NCBI GenBank assembly: GCA_021794575.1
Contig: JAJYQO010000020.1
Location: forward strand, 1-34,824
Origin: Pseudomonadota bacterium
GTDB lineage: Bacteria > Pseudomonadota > Gammaproteobacteria > Xanthomonadales > Rhodanobacteraceae
Reading direction: 5' to 3'
Length of the DNA: 34,824 nt
Made by a program: the position numbers and the translations under genes. The stretch's first letter is position 1; every line of letters begins with the position of its first letter. Shown here piece by piece: positions 20,854 through 30,006 of this stretch. The notes below the pieces were generated by a model. The model saw only the letters and a list, made by a program, of their open reading frames with translations, searched no databases and was not told the DNA's origin.

Positions 20854-21131
20854 GGGTGTTCGTCAGCCAACAACGTCGAGGGGTTCATGGGCATGTGCGT
20901 GGAGAAGACGCTCAGCTCGGACCTATTGGTGGCCGGCCGTGCCTGATACCCGGCCAGGGCGCTCACGCTGAAAGCAATGCCAAGCAGCGCCACCTGCAGA
21001 ACGAGAAGGCGTGCTGATCGCCGTCTGACCTCCTCGCGCATGGCCACGCGCGCCCAGATGTCGGCCTCGAGCCGTTCCAGCGGGTGATCGGGCTCGCGGG
21101 CATCGAGAGCTCGGATGTCTCGCTCGATCAT
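20850..21131 (-). CDS. Single-helix anti-sigma factor, CnrY-like
   Basis: The protein has 93 residues: a charged cytoplasmic N-terminus (1-41, MIERDIRALDAREPDHPLERLEADIW), one membrane helix (about 42-62, LLVLQVALLGIAFSVSALAGY) and a short periplasmic tail with two Met and one His (STHMPMNP). Size and layout fit CnrY, which holds CnrH at the membrane and is controlled by CnrX. Direct sequence similarity is too short to judge, so the call rests on layout and on the overlaps with the sensor gene. It has a good ribosome site (GAGGAGA) and a candidate ECF promoter 25 bases upstream. Confidence 0.75.
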   Translation of the reverse strand: MIERDIRALDAREPDHPLERLEADIWARVAMREEVRRRSARLLVLQVALLGIAFSVSALAGYQARPATNRSELSVFSTHMPMNPSTLLADEHP

Positions 21132-21162
21132 ACTCAGTTCTCCTCATAGGCGAGCGGGAATA

Positions 21163-21188
21163 ATACGCACGCGATCCCCCGGACCCTC
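21163..21188 (-). promoter_or_regulatory. Candidate ECF promoter for the sigma/sensor operon
   Basis: On the minus strand GAGGG (21188-21184) is followed after 16 bases by CGTAT (21167-21163), inside the longer match CGTGCGTATTA. The same arrangement occurs in the opposite direction at 21214-21239. Predicted transcript start is near 21156, which leaves a 25-base leader containing the GAGGAGA ribosome site. Confidence 0.5.
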
Positions 21189-21213
21189 GCGGCGGATCGA
21201 TATCGGGTCGCGA

Positions 21214-21247
21214 GAGGGGTAGCAAGCTCTCGTGCGTATAAACGCAC
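21214..21247 (+). promoter_or_regulatory. Candidate ECF promoter for the RND operon, with overlapping palindrome
   Basis: GAGGG (21214-21218), 16 bases, CGTAT (21235-21239) within CGTGCGTATAA copies the motif of the divergent operon. The -10 candidate lies inside a perfect palindrome GTGCGT-ATAA-ACGCAC (21232-21247). The transcript would start near 21246, which argues against the GTG at 21232 as start of the channel gene. Confidence 0.5.
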
Positions 21248-21273
21248 TCATGATCCCGATAAATGCCAAATCC

Positions 21274-22692
21274 ATGCCGACTGCCTTCAGAATGCGGCGC
21301 CTGTGGCTGCTTGCTTTAGGGCTTCTCTCCGGCTGCGCCACTTTCCAGCCGCGGCCGATCTCTCCCGCCGGATCGCTCGCAGCCTACGAGAGCCGCTCGC
21401 TCGCCGATCCGGGGCTCGGGAAGTTCCTAGCGGCCAACCGTGTCGCCGTGCCTGGTCGCGGTCAGCCCTGGGATCTCAAGGCATTGACCCTGGCCGCCTT
21501 CTACTACCAGCCCTCGCTCGCCTATGCGCGCGCGCAGCTGCTCGCGGCCCAGGCGGCACGGATTACGGCCCGCGAGCGTCCCAACCCTTCCCTCTCTCTC
21601 ACCCCAGCGCACGACTCCGGGGTTCCCGGCGTGTCGAGCCCCTGGATCGTGCCGGTCGCCATCGACTGGCCGATCCAGACCGCCGGCCGGCGCGGCGATC
21701 GCATGGCGGAGGCGCGCCACCTCGCGGCCGCCGCACGGTGGGACCTCGAAGGAACAGTCTGGGGGGTGCGCAGCCGTCTGCGTAGCGCGCTACTCGACCT
21801 TTTCACGGCGCGTCAGACGGAATCGCTGCTGGCCCGGCAGGTGTCCGCGCTGCGGAGCGTCCTCAACCTGCTCGAAGGCCAATTCAGAGCCGGCGTGGTG
21901 TCGAGCTACGATGTCACCCGGGCGCGCATCGCGCTGGACAATGCGACCCTCGCCCGGCAGGCGCAGCAGGGCCGGATCCGCGAGGCGCGCATCGCGCTCG
22001 CCAGTGCGATCGGGGTACCGATAAGCGCATTGCGGGGAGTGCATCCCTCATTCGCCGGATTCAAGCAGTTCCCGCGCGATCTCACCCGACCCGCGGTGCG
22101 GCAGCAGGCTTTGCTCGGTCGATCCGACGTGCGGGCCGCTCTCGCGCAGTACGCGGCCAGCCAGTCGGCCCTGAAGCTCGAGGTCGCCCGCCAGTGGCCC
22201 AACATCGCTCTCGGCCCGGGCTACGCCTGGAACTCGCAGCTCGCCGGCGATCGCGAATGGCAGCTCGGCCTCAGCCTGACATTGCCCGTTCTCAATCAGA
22301 ACCAGGGTCCCATCGCCGAGGCTAGGGCCCGGCGCCGCGTGGCCGCCGCGCAGTTCCTCGGCGTGCAGTCGGCGGCCGTGGCACAGATCGATGGCGCGCT
22401 CGCCGCGTACCGCTCGACGCTCGGGCAGGTAAGGACGGCCGAGTCGTTACTCGGGAACCTGAGGCGCCAGCTTAAGTCCATACGCGCGCAAGTTAACGCC
22501 GGAGAACTGCAGCCGCTCGATCTCGCCAACGCCGAGGTCGCCTTTTTTGCCGGAGCACAGAATCGGCTCGCCGCCCGGATCGCCGCCCAGCAGGCGCTCG
22601 GCGCGCTGCAGGATGCGGTGCAAAGCCCGCTCACCCTGCGCCCCTCGCTGTTGCAATCCGCACAAAATACCCCTCACTCGACACGCCCATGA
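21274..22692 (+). CDS. Outer-membrane efflux lipoprotein (TolC/CnrC-type)
   Basis: The protein has about 472 residues. A lipoprotein signal peptide with lipobox LLSGC (Cys 21 from ATG 21274) anchors it in the outer membrane. It shows the two helical hairpin repeats of efflux channels (LKALTLAAFYYQPSLAYARAQLLAAQAA early; GELQPLDLANAEVAFFAGAQNRLAARIAAQQALGALQDAV late). Possible starts in frame are GTG 21232, ATG 21250, 21274 and 21292, none with a clear ribosome site. I prefer 21274 because the signal peptide is of normal length and the proposed promoter lies before it; 21292 is also possible. It overlaps the adaptor gene by ATGA. Confidence 0.88.
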   Translation: MPTAFRMRRLWLLALGLLSGCATFQPRPISPAGSLAAYESRSLADPGLGKFLAANRVAVPGRGQPWDLKALTLAAFYYQPSLAYARAQLLAAQAARITARERPNPSLSLTPAHDSGVPGVSSPWIVPVAIDWPIQTAGRRGDRMAEARHLAAAARWDLEGTVWGVRSRLRSALLDLFTARQTESLLARQVSALRSVLNLLEGQFRAGVVSSYDVTRARIALDNATLARQAQQGRIREARIALASAIGVPISALRGVHPSFAGFKQFPRDLTRPAVRQQALLGRSDVRAALAQYAASQSALKLEVARQWPNIALGPGYAWNSQLAGDREWQLGLSLTLPVLNQNQGPIAEARARRRVAAAQFLGVQSAAVAQIDGALAAYRSTLGQVRTAESLLGNLRRQLKSIRAQVNAGELQPLDLANAEVAFFAGAQNRLAARIAAQQALGALQDAVQSPLTLRPSLLQSAQNTPHSTRP

Positions 22693-23753
22693 AATCCAGC
22701 ACACTGATCACCGGCGGCATCGCCGCCTTGGGACTCGCGCTTGGCGTCTTTGCGCTCCCCAGCTCGCATGGCGCGAGCTCTGCAGCCGCCGAGCGATCCG
22801 ATGCACCCAAGAGCCCCAGAATCACCGTTCAAGTCGGTGAGCTCAGACGCATGACCCTGCACCGCTACGTGAGCGGCTACGGCGTGGTGGAGCCGGCACC
22901 GGCGACCCCGCAACAACCCGCAGCCGCCGCTGCAATCGCCGCTCCCGTCAACGGCGTCGTTACCGAGGTGGCGGTCGCCGCCGGGGAGCGAGTCAAACGC
23001 GGCCAGCTGCTGGCCGAGTTGAATTCCAGCGTCATGACGGAGCACTACGCGGAACAGGAGGTCGCACGGCTTAAGCGGCTGTACGCCGAGCACAACACCT
23101 CGCTGAAGACCTTGCAGAGCGCGCAGGCGCAACTTGCGCTGCTACGCGTCACTGCCCCGCTCAGCGGGACCGTTGTCAGCGTCAACGTGAAACCCGGTAC
23201 CGCGGTGGACGCGAGCACCGTGCTCGCCGAGGTGATCGACGTCGGCCGCCTCGTCGTACGGACGGACATTCCCGAGGCTGACGCTTCGCAGCTCGAGCCC
23301 GGAGAGCCCTTGCAGGTGCTGAGCGCCACGCCGATCTCAACGAGGCTCGCCTATGTCAGCCCGACCGTCAGCGCGAACGATGGAACCGTGATGGCTTGGG
23401 GCAGCTTGCCGCGCAAGAGCGGTCTTCGGCCGGGCCAGTACGTTCGCCTGCGAATCGTGACGGCGACCGAGCCCGACGCGCTGGCCGCGCCGAGCGAGAG
23501 CGTGATCAGCAACATCGTAGGCGGCCGCAGCGTCCTCTCCATCGTGCGCGGCGACGAAGCGATCCGCGTCCCTGTTGAGGTCGGCTTGCGGGAGGCCGGC
23601 TGGGTGGCGGTGACCGGTCCCGGCCTGCGGGCCGGCACTCGGGTTGTCACGGTGGGCGCGTATGGCCTGCCGGACCGGACCGCGATCCAGATCGTCGATC
23701 CCTCGAGCGGCCAGGCCGCCCCATCACTCTCCATGGATGGTCACAAGCCATGA
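22689..23753 (+). CDS. RND periplasmic adaptor protein
   Basis: The protein has 354 residues with an N-terminal signal/anchor (about 7-30). Membrane-fusion protein blocks follow: IAAPVNGVVTEVAVAAGERVKRGQLLAEL (first lipoyl half), a short hairpin (AEQEVARLKRLYAEHNTSLKTLQSAQAQ), LLRVTAPLSGTVVSVNVKPGTAVDASTVLAEVIDVGRLVV (second lipoyl half) and a barrel with GLRPGQYVRLRI. The helical hairpin is short compared with AcrA. No Cys/Met metal-binding N-terminal domain is present, unlike the CusB-type adaptor. It connects the permease to the outer-membrane channel. It overlaps both neighbours by ATGA, so the three subunits are co-translated. Confidence 0.9.
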   Translation: MKSSTLITGGIAALGLALGVFALPSSHGASSAAAERSDAPKSPRITVQVGELRRMTLHRYVSGYGVVEPAPATPQQPAAAAAIAAPVNGVVTEVAVAAGERVKRGQLLAELNSSVMTEHYAEQEVARLKRLYAEHNTSLKTLQSAQAQLALLRVTAPLSGTVVSVNVKPGTAVDASTVLAEVIDVGRLVVRTDIPEADASQLEPGEPLQVLSATPISTRLAYVSPTVSANDGTVMAWGSLPRKSGLRPGQYVRLRIVTATEPDALAAPSESVISNIVGGRSVLSIVRGDEAIRVPVEVGLREAGWVAVTGPGLRAGTRVVTVGAYGLPDRTAIQIVDPSSGQAAPSLSMDGHKP

Positions 23754-26700
23754 GCACCCCCGCACCCGCGAGCACAGGCTCGCCCTTGGGCCGGTTCGCA
23801 ATCCGGCACACGATCGCCATCGCATTCATCGCGGCCGTGCTCTGTGCCGCAGGGGTATTCGCGGCCCTGAAGATGCCCTCGTCGGTGTTTCCGGCCACGG
23901 CCTTTCCGCGCATCGTCGTCAACATCGGTAACGGCATCATGCCGGCCGACCAGATGATGGCGACGATCACGCGCCCGGTCGAGCAGTCCCTGAAGAGCAT
24001 TCCGGGGGTGACCTCGGTGCTCTCCACCACGACACGGGGATCGGCGATCGTCAACGTGAAGTTCGCCTGGGGCACGGACATGCATCGCGCGGAGCTCTAT
24101 GTGCTCGGGCGGCTCTCCGAGATGCGCAGCGAGCTGCCGCCCACGGCGGTCACCAGCGCCGAGCGTGTCGGCTTCTCGCTGAGCTATCCGATCATCGGGA
24201 TCAGCCTGACGGGACGCGACCACAACCTGATGGACCTGTGGAATACCGCCACTTACACCATCAAGCCGCTCTTTCTGCAGATCCCCGGGGTTTCCCGAGT
24301 GGAGATCGTCGGCGGTCGGGTGCCGGAGTACCACGTGGTGGTCGATCCGCTTAAGCTGCAGGCTGCGCACCTCGCGCTGCAGGACGTGACCGCCGCGCTC
24401 GGGCGCAGCAACATGGTGGCCTCCGCGGGGTTCCTGGCGCAGAACTATCGCCTGTACCTTACGACGGTCGACGGCCGGGTGTATTCGGCCCGGCAGATCG
24501 GTGACGTGGTGATCGCCGACCGCGGTGGCCATCCGATCCGCGTCCGCGATGTGGCGCGCATCGTGCGCGAACCGGCGCCGGCCTACACGAACGTTACCGC
24601 CCAAGGGCGCCCCGCGGTGTTGTTCGACATCGAGAGCCACACCAACGCCAGCACGCCCGCCATCGCGCAGGCGCTCCAAGCGCAATTGAAGTTGCTGCAT
24701 CGCGCGCTGCCGCCAGACATGCACCTCGCATTCTTTTACAACCAGTCCTCGTTCGTGCGCTCATCCATCAGCAACGTCTGGGATGCCGTCATTTTCGGGC
24801 TGGTCCTCTCGGCCGTCATCCTGTACCTCTTCCTGAAGAGCTGGGGCAGCGTCTGGACGGCGATCGTCACCATCCCGATCTCAGTGCTCATCACCTTCAT
24901 AGCAATGAAGCTCGCCGGCATGAGCTTCAACATGATGACGCTCGGCGGGATCGCGGCCTCGATCGGCCTCATCATCGACAACGCCATCATCGTGGTCGAG
25001 GCGATGTGCCACCGCCTTGCCCTGGGCGGCCCGCGCCTCGCGGGGATCCAGGAGGCCATGGGCAAGATCCTGCCGGCACTCGTCGGCTCGACCCTGACGC
25101 CCGTCGTGGTGTTCCTGCCCCTCATGTACCTGCCGGGGCTCGCCGGGGTGTTCTTCCGCGCCCTCGGAATGACCATGGTGGTCTCGCTCCTGGTGTCGCT
25201 GCTGCTGGCGGTGACCCTGACGCCTTCACTGGCCGCCTGGCTGATTCGCGGCGGCAAGCAGGTCGGCGAGGAAGGCGGCTTCATCTTGAGGCCCATCCTG
25301 CGCGCCTACGAGGGCGCCATGCGCTGGTCCTTGCGGCATGCCGGGCTGACGCTGCTCGCCTGCGCCGCGATCGCAGTCGGCGCGGTCTTCGTTTACGGGC
25401 GGTTGCAGACGGGCTTCCTACCCAAGTTCGATGAGGGCGGCTTCAATATCGACTACGCGGCACTCCCGGGCACGAGCCTGGCCGAGTCCTCGCGGGAGCT
25501 CGACGAGGCCGAGCGGCTCATCCGCGCCGATCCCGACGTGCAGGCGTATTCGCGCCGGCTCGGCACTCAGCTCGGCCCCTTTCTCGCCGAGCCCAATGTC
25601 GGCAGCTTCCTGATCAAGCTCAAGCCCGACCGCAAGCACACCACCGAGCAGGTGCTCGATCGCCTGCGCGCCGAGTTCGACCAGCGCTTCCCCATGATCC
25701 GCTGGGACTTCAAGGGCTTCCTCACGGACCTGGTCGGTGATCTGCAGCTCGCACCCTATCCGGTCGAGATCCGGCTCTTCTCCCCGGACCTCGGCTGGCT
25801 CGAGAAGACCGCACCACGGGTCGAGGCGCAGATCAAGAAGATCCCGGGCCTGGTCGATACCTTCGACGGTCTGGTGGTCAGCGGTCCCACCATCGACCTG
25901 CGGGTGCGACGTGCGCAGGCCGAGCGCTTCGGGCTGACGACGCAGGACATCGCCGATGCGGTCAAGAACGCCCTGCTCGGCAGCACCTCCTCGTACGTGC
26001 TGCACGGCGATCGGGTCGTGGACGTGCGCGTGCTCGCCGCACCGAGCAGCGTCGATCGCTTCTCGGCCCTGGCCGATCTGCCGATCCGCACGCCGACGGG
26101 CGCGCTCGTCAGGCTCAGCCAGGTGGCGACCGTACAGGAGCGGTCCCATGAGGTGGAATTGAATCGCGACAATCTGCGCCAGGACGATATCGTCTCGGCG
26201 CGTTTGCAGGGCATCGACCTCGGCACCGCGGTGCGCGAGGTGCGCGCCACGCTGGCCAAGGACAGTTGGCTGCCGCCCGGCAGCGTCCAGTTCGCCGGAC
26301 TCTATCGGCTGCAGCAGCAGTCGTTCCAGAACCTCATGGCCGTGCTGCTCGCCGCCATCCTGCTCGTGTTCACGGTGTTGGTGATCGAATTCCGCTCCTT
26401 CCACGAGCCGATCGCGATCGTCTTCGGCGCGGTGCTCGCGCTCTTCGGGGCGATGGTGGGGCTCTGGGTGAGCGGCATCACATTGAACATCGTGTCCTAC
26501 CTCGGCGCGATCATCGGCGTCGGCATCGTCGCCAAGAACGGCATTCTCGTGCTCGATTATTGCCGGCAGCTTCGCTCCGAGGGCGTGGAGCTTGTCGAGG
26601 CGCTGGTGCGTGCCGGCCATCGCAGGCTCCGGCCGGTGCTCATGACCTCGCTCGCCGCAGCGCTCGGCATGCTGCCGCTCGCCTACGGCGCCGGCGCCGG

Positions 26701-26872
26701 CGCGCAGATGCTGCAGCCGCTCGGCATCACCGTCATCGGCGCGCTGTGCTTCTCCGTGCTGCTATCGCTGATCGCCACACCGGTGGTGTATTACCTGCTC
26801 ATCAGACTGCACGAGAGATACATCGCGAGGCACCCCAACCCAGGTTCGCTCCCGGAGGAGGCGCTCGGTTGA
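23750..26872 (+). CDS. RND efflux permease of uncertain substrate, ECF-linked
   Basis: The protein has 1040 residues with a full RND layout: first helix 20-40, periplasmic loops, helix groups about 335-540 and 855-1020, internal duplication. The proton-relay helix reads GGIAASIGLIIDNAIIVVE, with a single Asp followed by Asn. This is neither the DFG...DGA form of CzcA/CnrA nor the MVDAA form of CusA. At the places of the three CusA methionines I see non-Met residues (IDYAALPG, NVGSFLIKL, LVGDLQLAPYPVEI). The regulator genes next door suggest a metal, possibly Ni, Co or Zn, but the sequence does not prove it. An organic-substrate pump is possible. Codon use (many CTC Leu) differs from the cus genes. 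Confidence 0.88.
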   Translation: MSTPAPASTGSPLGRFAIRHTIAIAFIAAVLCAAGVFAALKMPSSVFPATAFPRIVVNIGNGIMPADQMMATITRPVEQSLKSIPGVTSVLSTTTRGSAIVNVKFAWGTDMHRAELYVLGRLSEMRSELPPTAVTSAERVGFSLSYPIIGISLTGRDHNLMDLWNTATYTIKPLFLQIPGVSRVEIVGGRVPEYHVVVDPLKLQAAHLALQDVTAALGRSNMVASAGFLAQNYRLYLTTVDGRVYSARQIGDVVIADRGGHPIRVRDVARIVREPAPAYTNVTAQGRPAVLFDIESHTNASTPAIAQALQAQLKLLHRALPPDMHLAFFYNQSSFVRSSISNVWDAVIFGLVLSAVILYLFLKSWGSVWTAIVTIPISVLITFIAMKLAGMSFNMMTLGGIAASIGLIIDNAIIVVEAMCHRLALGGPRLAGIQEAMGKILPALVGSTLTPVVVFLPLMYLPGLAGVFFRALGMTMVVSLLVSLLLAVTLTPSLAAWLIRGGKQVGEEGGFILRPILRAYEGAMRWSLRHAGLTLLACAAIAVGAVFVYGRLQTGFLPKFDEGGFNIDYAALPGTSLAESSRELDEAERLIRADPDVQAYSRRLGTQLGPFLAEPNVGSFLIKLKPDRKHTTEQVLDRLRAEFDQRFPMIRWDFKGFLTDLVGDLQLAPYPVEIRLFSPDLGWLEKTAPRVEAQIKKIPGLVDTFDGLVVSGPTIDLRVRRAQAERFGLTTQDIADAVKNALLGSTSSYVLHGDRVVDVRVLAAPSSVDRFSALADLPIRTPTGALVRLSQVATVQERSHEVELNRDNLRQDDIVSARLQGIDLGTAVREVRATLAKDSWLPPGSVQFAGLYRLQQQSFQNLMAVLLAAILLVFTVLVIEFRSFHEPIAIVFGAVLALFGAMVGLWVSGITLNIVSYLGAIIGVGIVAKNGILVLDYCRQLRSEGVELVEALVRAGHRRLRPVLMTSLAAALGMLPLAYGAGAGAQMLQPLGITVIGALCFSVLLSLIATPVVYYLLIRLHERYIARHPNPGSLPEEALG

Positions 26873-26914
26873 CGACATCTCATAAAAGGGGGGACGCGCC
26901 GATTACGACCGCCA

Positions 26915-27125
26915 TCAGCAGGATGGCGCCTCGGCCAAGATGAAGTGCAAGTCCTGAGTTCCCACCGTGCCGGAGTCTCGCACGGCGAGGCCGGCGCCGG
27001 CCAGGAGCTCGAGAAGCTCGCTCAGACCGACGGCACCATGGCCGCGATGGAAGTGACCGAGGATTCCCGTCGCTTTGTGCGTGGATCTGGCGAACTCGAT
27101 GACAAGCACCCGGCCGCCAGGCTTG

Positions 27126-27136
<11 letters not shown>
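26915..27136 (-). pseudogene. Class I SAM methyltransferase, C-terminal fragment
   Basis: On the minus strand about 70 residues read [18 protein letters not shown], then [25 protein letters not shown] and [17 protein letters not shown]. The first block is the late beta-strand region of Rossmann methyltransferases (LKPGGR.L.IE), and the rest is the usual end of such proteins. The SAM-binding N-terminal half is missing, because beyond about 27137 the sequence is the copper ATPase. Substrate cannot be judged. Confidence 0.65.
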
Positions 27137-27460
<324 letters not shown>

Positions 27461-27469
27461 GCCCGCGCC

Positions 27470-27509
27470 GGCCGACGCTGCGGACTGCTGCAGCGCAGGA
27501 GCGTCGGCC
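27470..27509 (+). terminator. Stem-loop after the ATPase fragment
   Basis: GGCCGACGCT (27470-27479) and AGCGTCGGCC (27500-27509) are perfect 10-bp inverted copies around a 20-base loop, 9 bases after the ATPase fragment's stop. No T-run follows, so it is at best a Rho-independent-like or mRNA-stabilising structure. It fits the old end of a real ATPase transcript. Confidence 0.4.
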
Positions 27510-27573
27510 TGGCGCCGTGTCCATAATCGCGGCTCGCGCCGCTGCGCGCGCCATCCCAGAACAGGAGCGTTCC

Positions 27574-29757
27574 ATGCCCGCACATCCCCGTCGTCATGCC
27601 CTCGCGCTGGCGGTTCTCGCCGCCGTGATCGCCGCGCCCGCGCTGGCTGCCGCGCCGCTGCAGTATCCGCCGGCGCGTCGCGACGCCATCGTCAACGACT
27701 ATTTCGGCGACAAGGTGCCGGCGCCCTACCAGTGGATGGAAAAGCTCAACGCTCCGGCGCTGAAGACGTGGATAGGCGAGGAGAACGCGCTGACCCATCG
27801 CTATCTCGAACACGTTGCCGTGCGGCCGTGGATCGAGCAGCGCCTGACCCGGCTGTGGAACTACGCCAAGGAAGGCGTGCCGCTGCAGGCCGGCAGGTTC
27901 CTGTTCTTCAGCCGCAACAGCGGTCTGCAGAATCAGTCTCCTGTGTACGTGCAGCAGGGCGCGGGCGGCACGCCGCGCGAACTGCTGGATCCCAATACGC
28001 TTTCGCCCAACGGCAACATCGCGCTGCTGGACTGGCAGCCCTCCGAGGACGGCCACTACCTGGCCTACGGCCTCTCGCAGGGCGGCTCGGACTGGGAGAC
28101 CCTGCACGTGATGGATGTGGCTAGGGGCAAGACTTTGTCCGACACGGTGCGGTGGGTGAAGTTTTCCGGCATCGCCTGGACGCGCGACGGCAAGGGCTTT
28201 TTCTACTCGCGCTATCCGGCGCCGCCGCCGGGCGAGGCCATCAGCGACCGTGTCGAGAACCAAGCGCTGTATTACCACCGTCTGGGTACGCCGCAGTCCG
28301 ATGACGCGCTGATCTACAAGCGTCCCGATTTGCCGGAGTGGATCATCGGCGGCGAGGTGAGCCACGACGGACGCTTTTTGTTCATCAGTCTGGTCAACGG
28401 CACCGCCAACCGCAACGAACTGTTCGTCAAGGATCTCGGCGCCGCTGCCGCGCCCAGGCTGGATGCGCCCATCAAGCCGCTGTTCACCAAGAACGACGCC
28501 GTGTATCAGCCCATCGGCACCGTCGGCGACACTGTGTACCTGCAGACCACGCTGAATGCGCCGCGCGGGCGCATCGTGGCGTTCAACGTCGCGCATCCGC
28601 AGGCGGCCGACTGGCGCACGGTGGTGCCGCAGACGGGGGCCGTCATCCAGTCCGCCAGCCTGGCCGATGGTCGCGTGCTGGTGAACAAGCTCAAGGACGT
28701 CAAGAGCGAACTGGATCTCTACGCCGCTGACGGCAAGCACCTGGCCACGCTGCCGTTGCCCACGCTGGGCAGCGTGGGCGGGGTGAGCAGCCATGTGGAC
28801 AGCACGCACGTGTACTACGCGTTCACCAGTTTCCTGTATCCCACCACCATCTACGGCTACGACGTCGCCGACGGCAAGACGCGCACCGTGTTCAAGCCCG
28901 ACGTGCCTTTCGATCCCAGCCGCTACGAGACGGTACAGGTGTTCTACCGCTCCAAGGACGGCACCCGCATTCCGATGTTCCTGACCTACCGCAAGGGTCT
29001 CAAGCGCGACGGGCTCAATCCGACGCTGCTGTACGCCTATGGCGGCTTCGACATCAGCATCACGCCCAGCTTCTCGCCCACGTTGCCGGTGTGGCTGGAA
29101 CTGGGCGGCGTGTACGCCGTGGCCAATATCCGTGGCGGCGGCGAGTACGGCGAGGCCTGGCACAAGGCCGGCATGCTCGGCAACAAGCAGAATGTGTTCG
29201 ACGACTTCGCCTGGGCCGCCAAGTGGCTGGTCAAAAACCGCTACACCGAGGTCAAGCGTCTGGGCATCCAGGGTTATTCCAACGGCGGCCTGCTGGTGGG
29301 CGCCAGCATCACCGAGCGCCCGCAGTTGTTTGGCGCCGCCTATGCCGGCGCGGGCGTGATGGACATGCTGCGCTACCAGAAGTTCTCCGGTGGCGCGCTG
29401 TGGGCGCCCGAATACGGCACCGCGGACGTCAAGAAGGACTTCGAGTGGCTGATCAAGTATTCGCCGGTGCAAAACGTGCGTGCCGGCACCTGCTACCCGC
29501 CGACCATCATCACCACCGCCGATCATGACGATCGCGTGGTGCCCAGTCATTCGTACAAGTTCGCAGCAGCCCTGCAGCACGCGCAGGCCTGCGCCAATCC
29601 CATCCTGCTGCGCGTGGAAACCGACACCAGCCACAATTACATGCCCACCGACAAGCGCATCCGGCAGAGCGCCGACATCCTGGCGTTCATGGCCAACAAT
29701 CTCGGCGTGGCCACGGCGCCGGAGGGCGCGCCGCACGCTGGGCCGGGCGGCAAATAA
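27574..29757 (+). CDS. Prolyl oligopeptidase family serine peptidase (S9A), exported
   Basis: The protein has 727 residues with a signal peptide (cleavage near APALAAAP). An N-terminal propeller domain begins YPPARRDAIVNDYFGDKVPAPYQWME. The C-terminal alpha/beta hydrolase has RGGGEYGEAWHKAG, nucleophile S569 in GYSNGGLLVG, the Asp block DHDDRVVPSHS, and His in ETDTSHNYMP, where family members more often have GH. It cleaves proline-containing peptides, presumably in the periplasm. ATG 27574 has AGGAG upstream; an ATG at 27517 in frame would spoil the signal peptide. It is convergent with the Usp-like gene. Codon use returns to the CTG-rich style, so it appears to be core genome. Confidence 0.95.
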   Translation: MPAHPRRHALALAVLAAVIAAPALAAAPLQYPPARRDAIVNDYFGDKVPAPYQWMEKLNAPALKTWIGEENALTHRYLEHVAVRPWIEQRLTRLWNYAKEGVPLQAGRFLFFSRNSGLQNQSPVYVQQGAGGTPRELLDPNTLSPNGNIALLDWQPSEDGHYLAYGLSQGGSDWETLHVMDVARGKTLSDTVRWVKFSGIAWTRDGKGFFYSRYPAPPPGEAISDRVENQALYYHRLGTPQSDDALIYKRPDLPEWIIGGEVSHDGRFLFISLVNGTANRNELFVKDLGAAAAPRLDAPIKPLFTKNDAVYQPIGTVGDTVYLQTTLNAPRGRIVAFNVAHPQAADWRTVVPQTGAVIQSASLADGRVLVNKLKDVKSELDLYAADGKHLATLPLPTLGSVGGVSSHVDSTHVYYAFTSFLYPTTIYGYDVADGKTRTVFKPDVPFDPSRYETVQVFYRSKDGTRIPMFLTYRKGLKRDGLNPTLLYAYGGFDISITPSFSPTLPVWLELGGVYAVANIRGGGEYGEAWHKAGMLGNKQNVFDDFAWAAKWLVKNRYTEVKRLGIQGYSNGGLLVGASITERPQLFGAAYAGAGVMDMLRYQKFSGGALWAPEYGTADVKKDFEWLIKYSPVQNVRAGTCYPPTIITTADHDDRVVPSHSYKFAAALQHAQACANPILLRVETDTSHNYMPTDKRIRQSADILAFMANNLGVATAPEGAPHAGPGGK

Positions 29758-30006
29758 GACACGGCGCGCGGCGGTCGGAACCGGCGGCTCCGCGCGTTGC
29801 GCGGGTGCGCCCGCGTCTTGATGCGCGCGGAGCACCCCCGCCCGGACTTCCGGGATGCCTCGGGCGCTGCTTGCCGATTTCTCTGTCGCCACGCTCGATG
29901 CGGCCATCGCGTATGGCGCGCGTCGCTCCTGCTTTGGGCCGCGGACTGTTTCTTCTTGGATTCTTTCAGCAGACCGCGTGGATATGGTCTTGTCTGATGG
30001 CGTGTC

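Noticed and set aside
21232..21273. GTG 21232 as start of the efflux channel gene
   Set aside because: It would lie inside the proposed -10/palindrome, and adds residues before an otherwise normal lipoprotein signal peptide.
26945..27125. N-terminal part of a 171-codon frame before the ATPase fragment
   Set aside because: It is antisense to the methyltransferase remnant; only the part from about 27126 is homologous to a protein.
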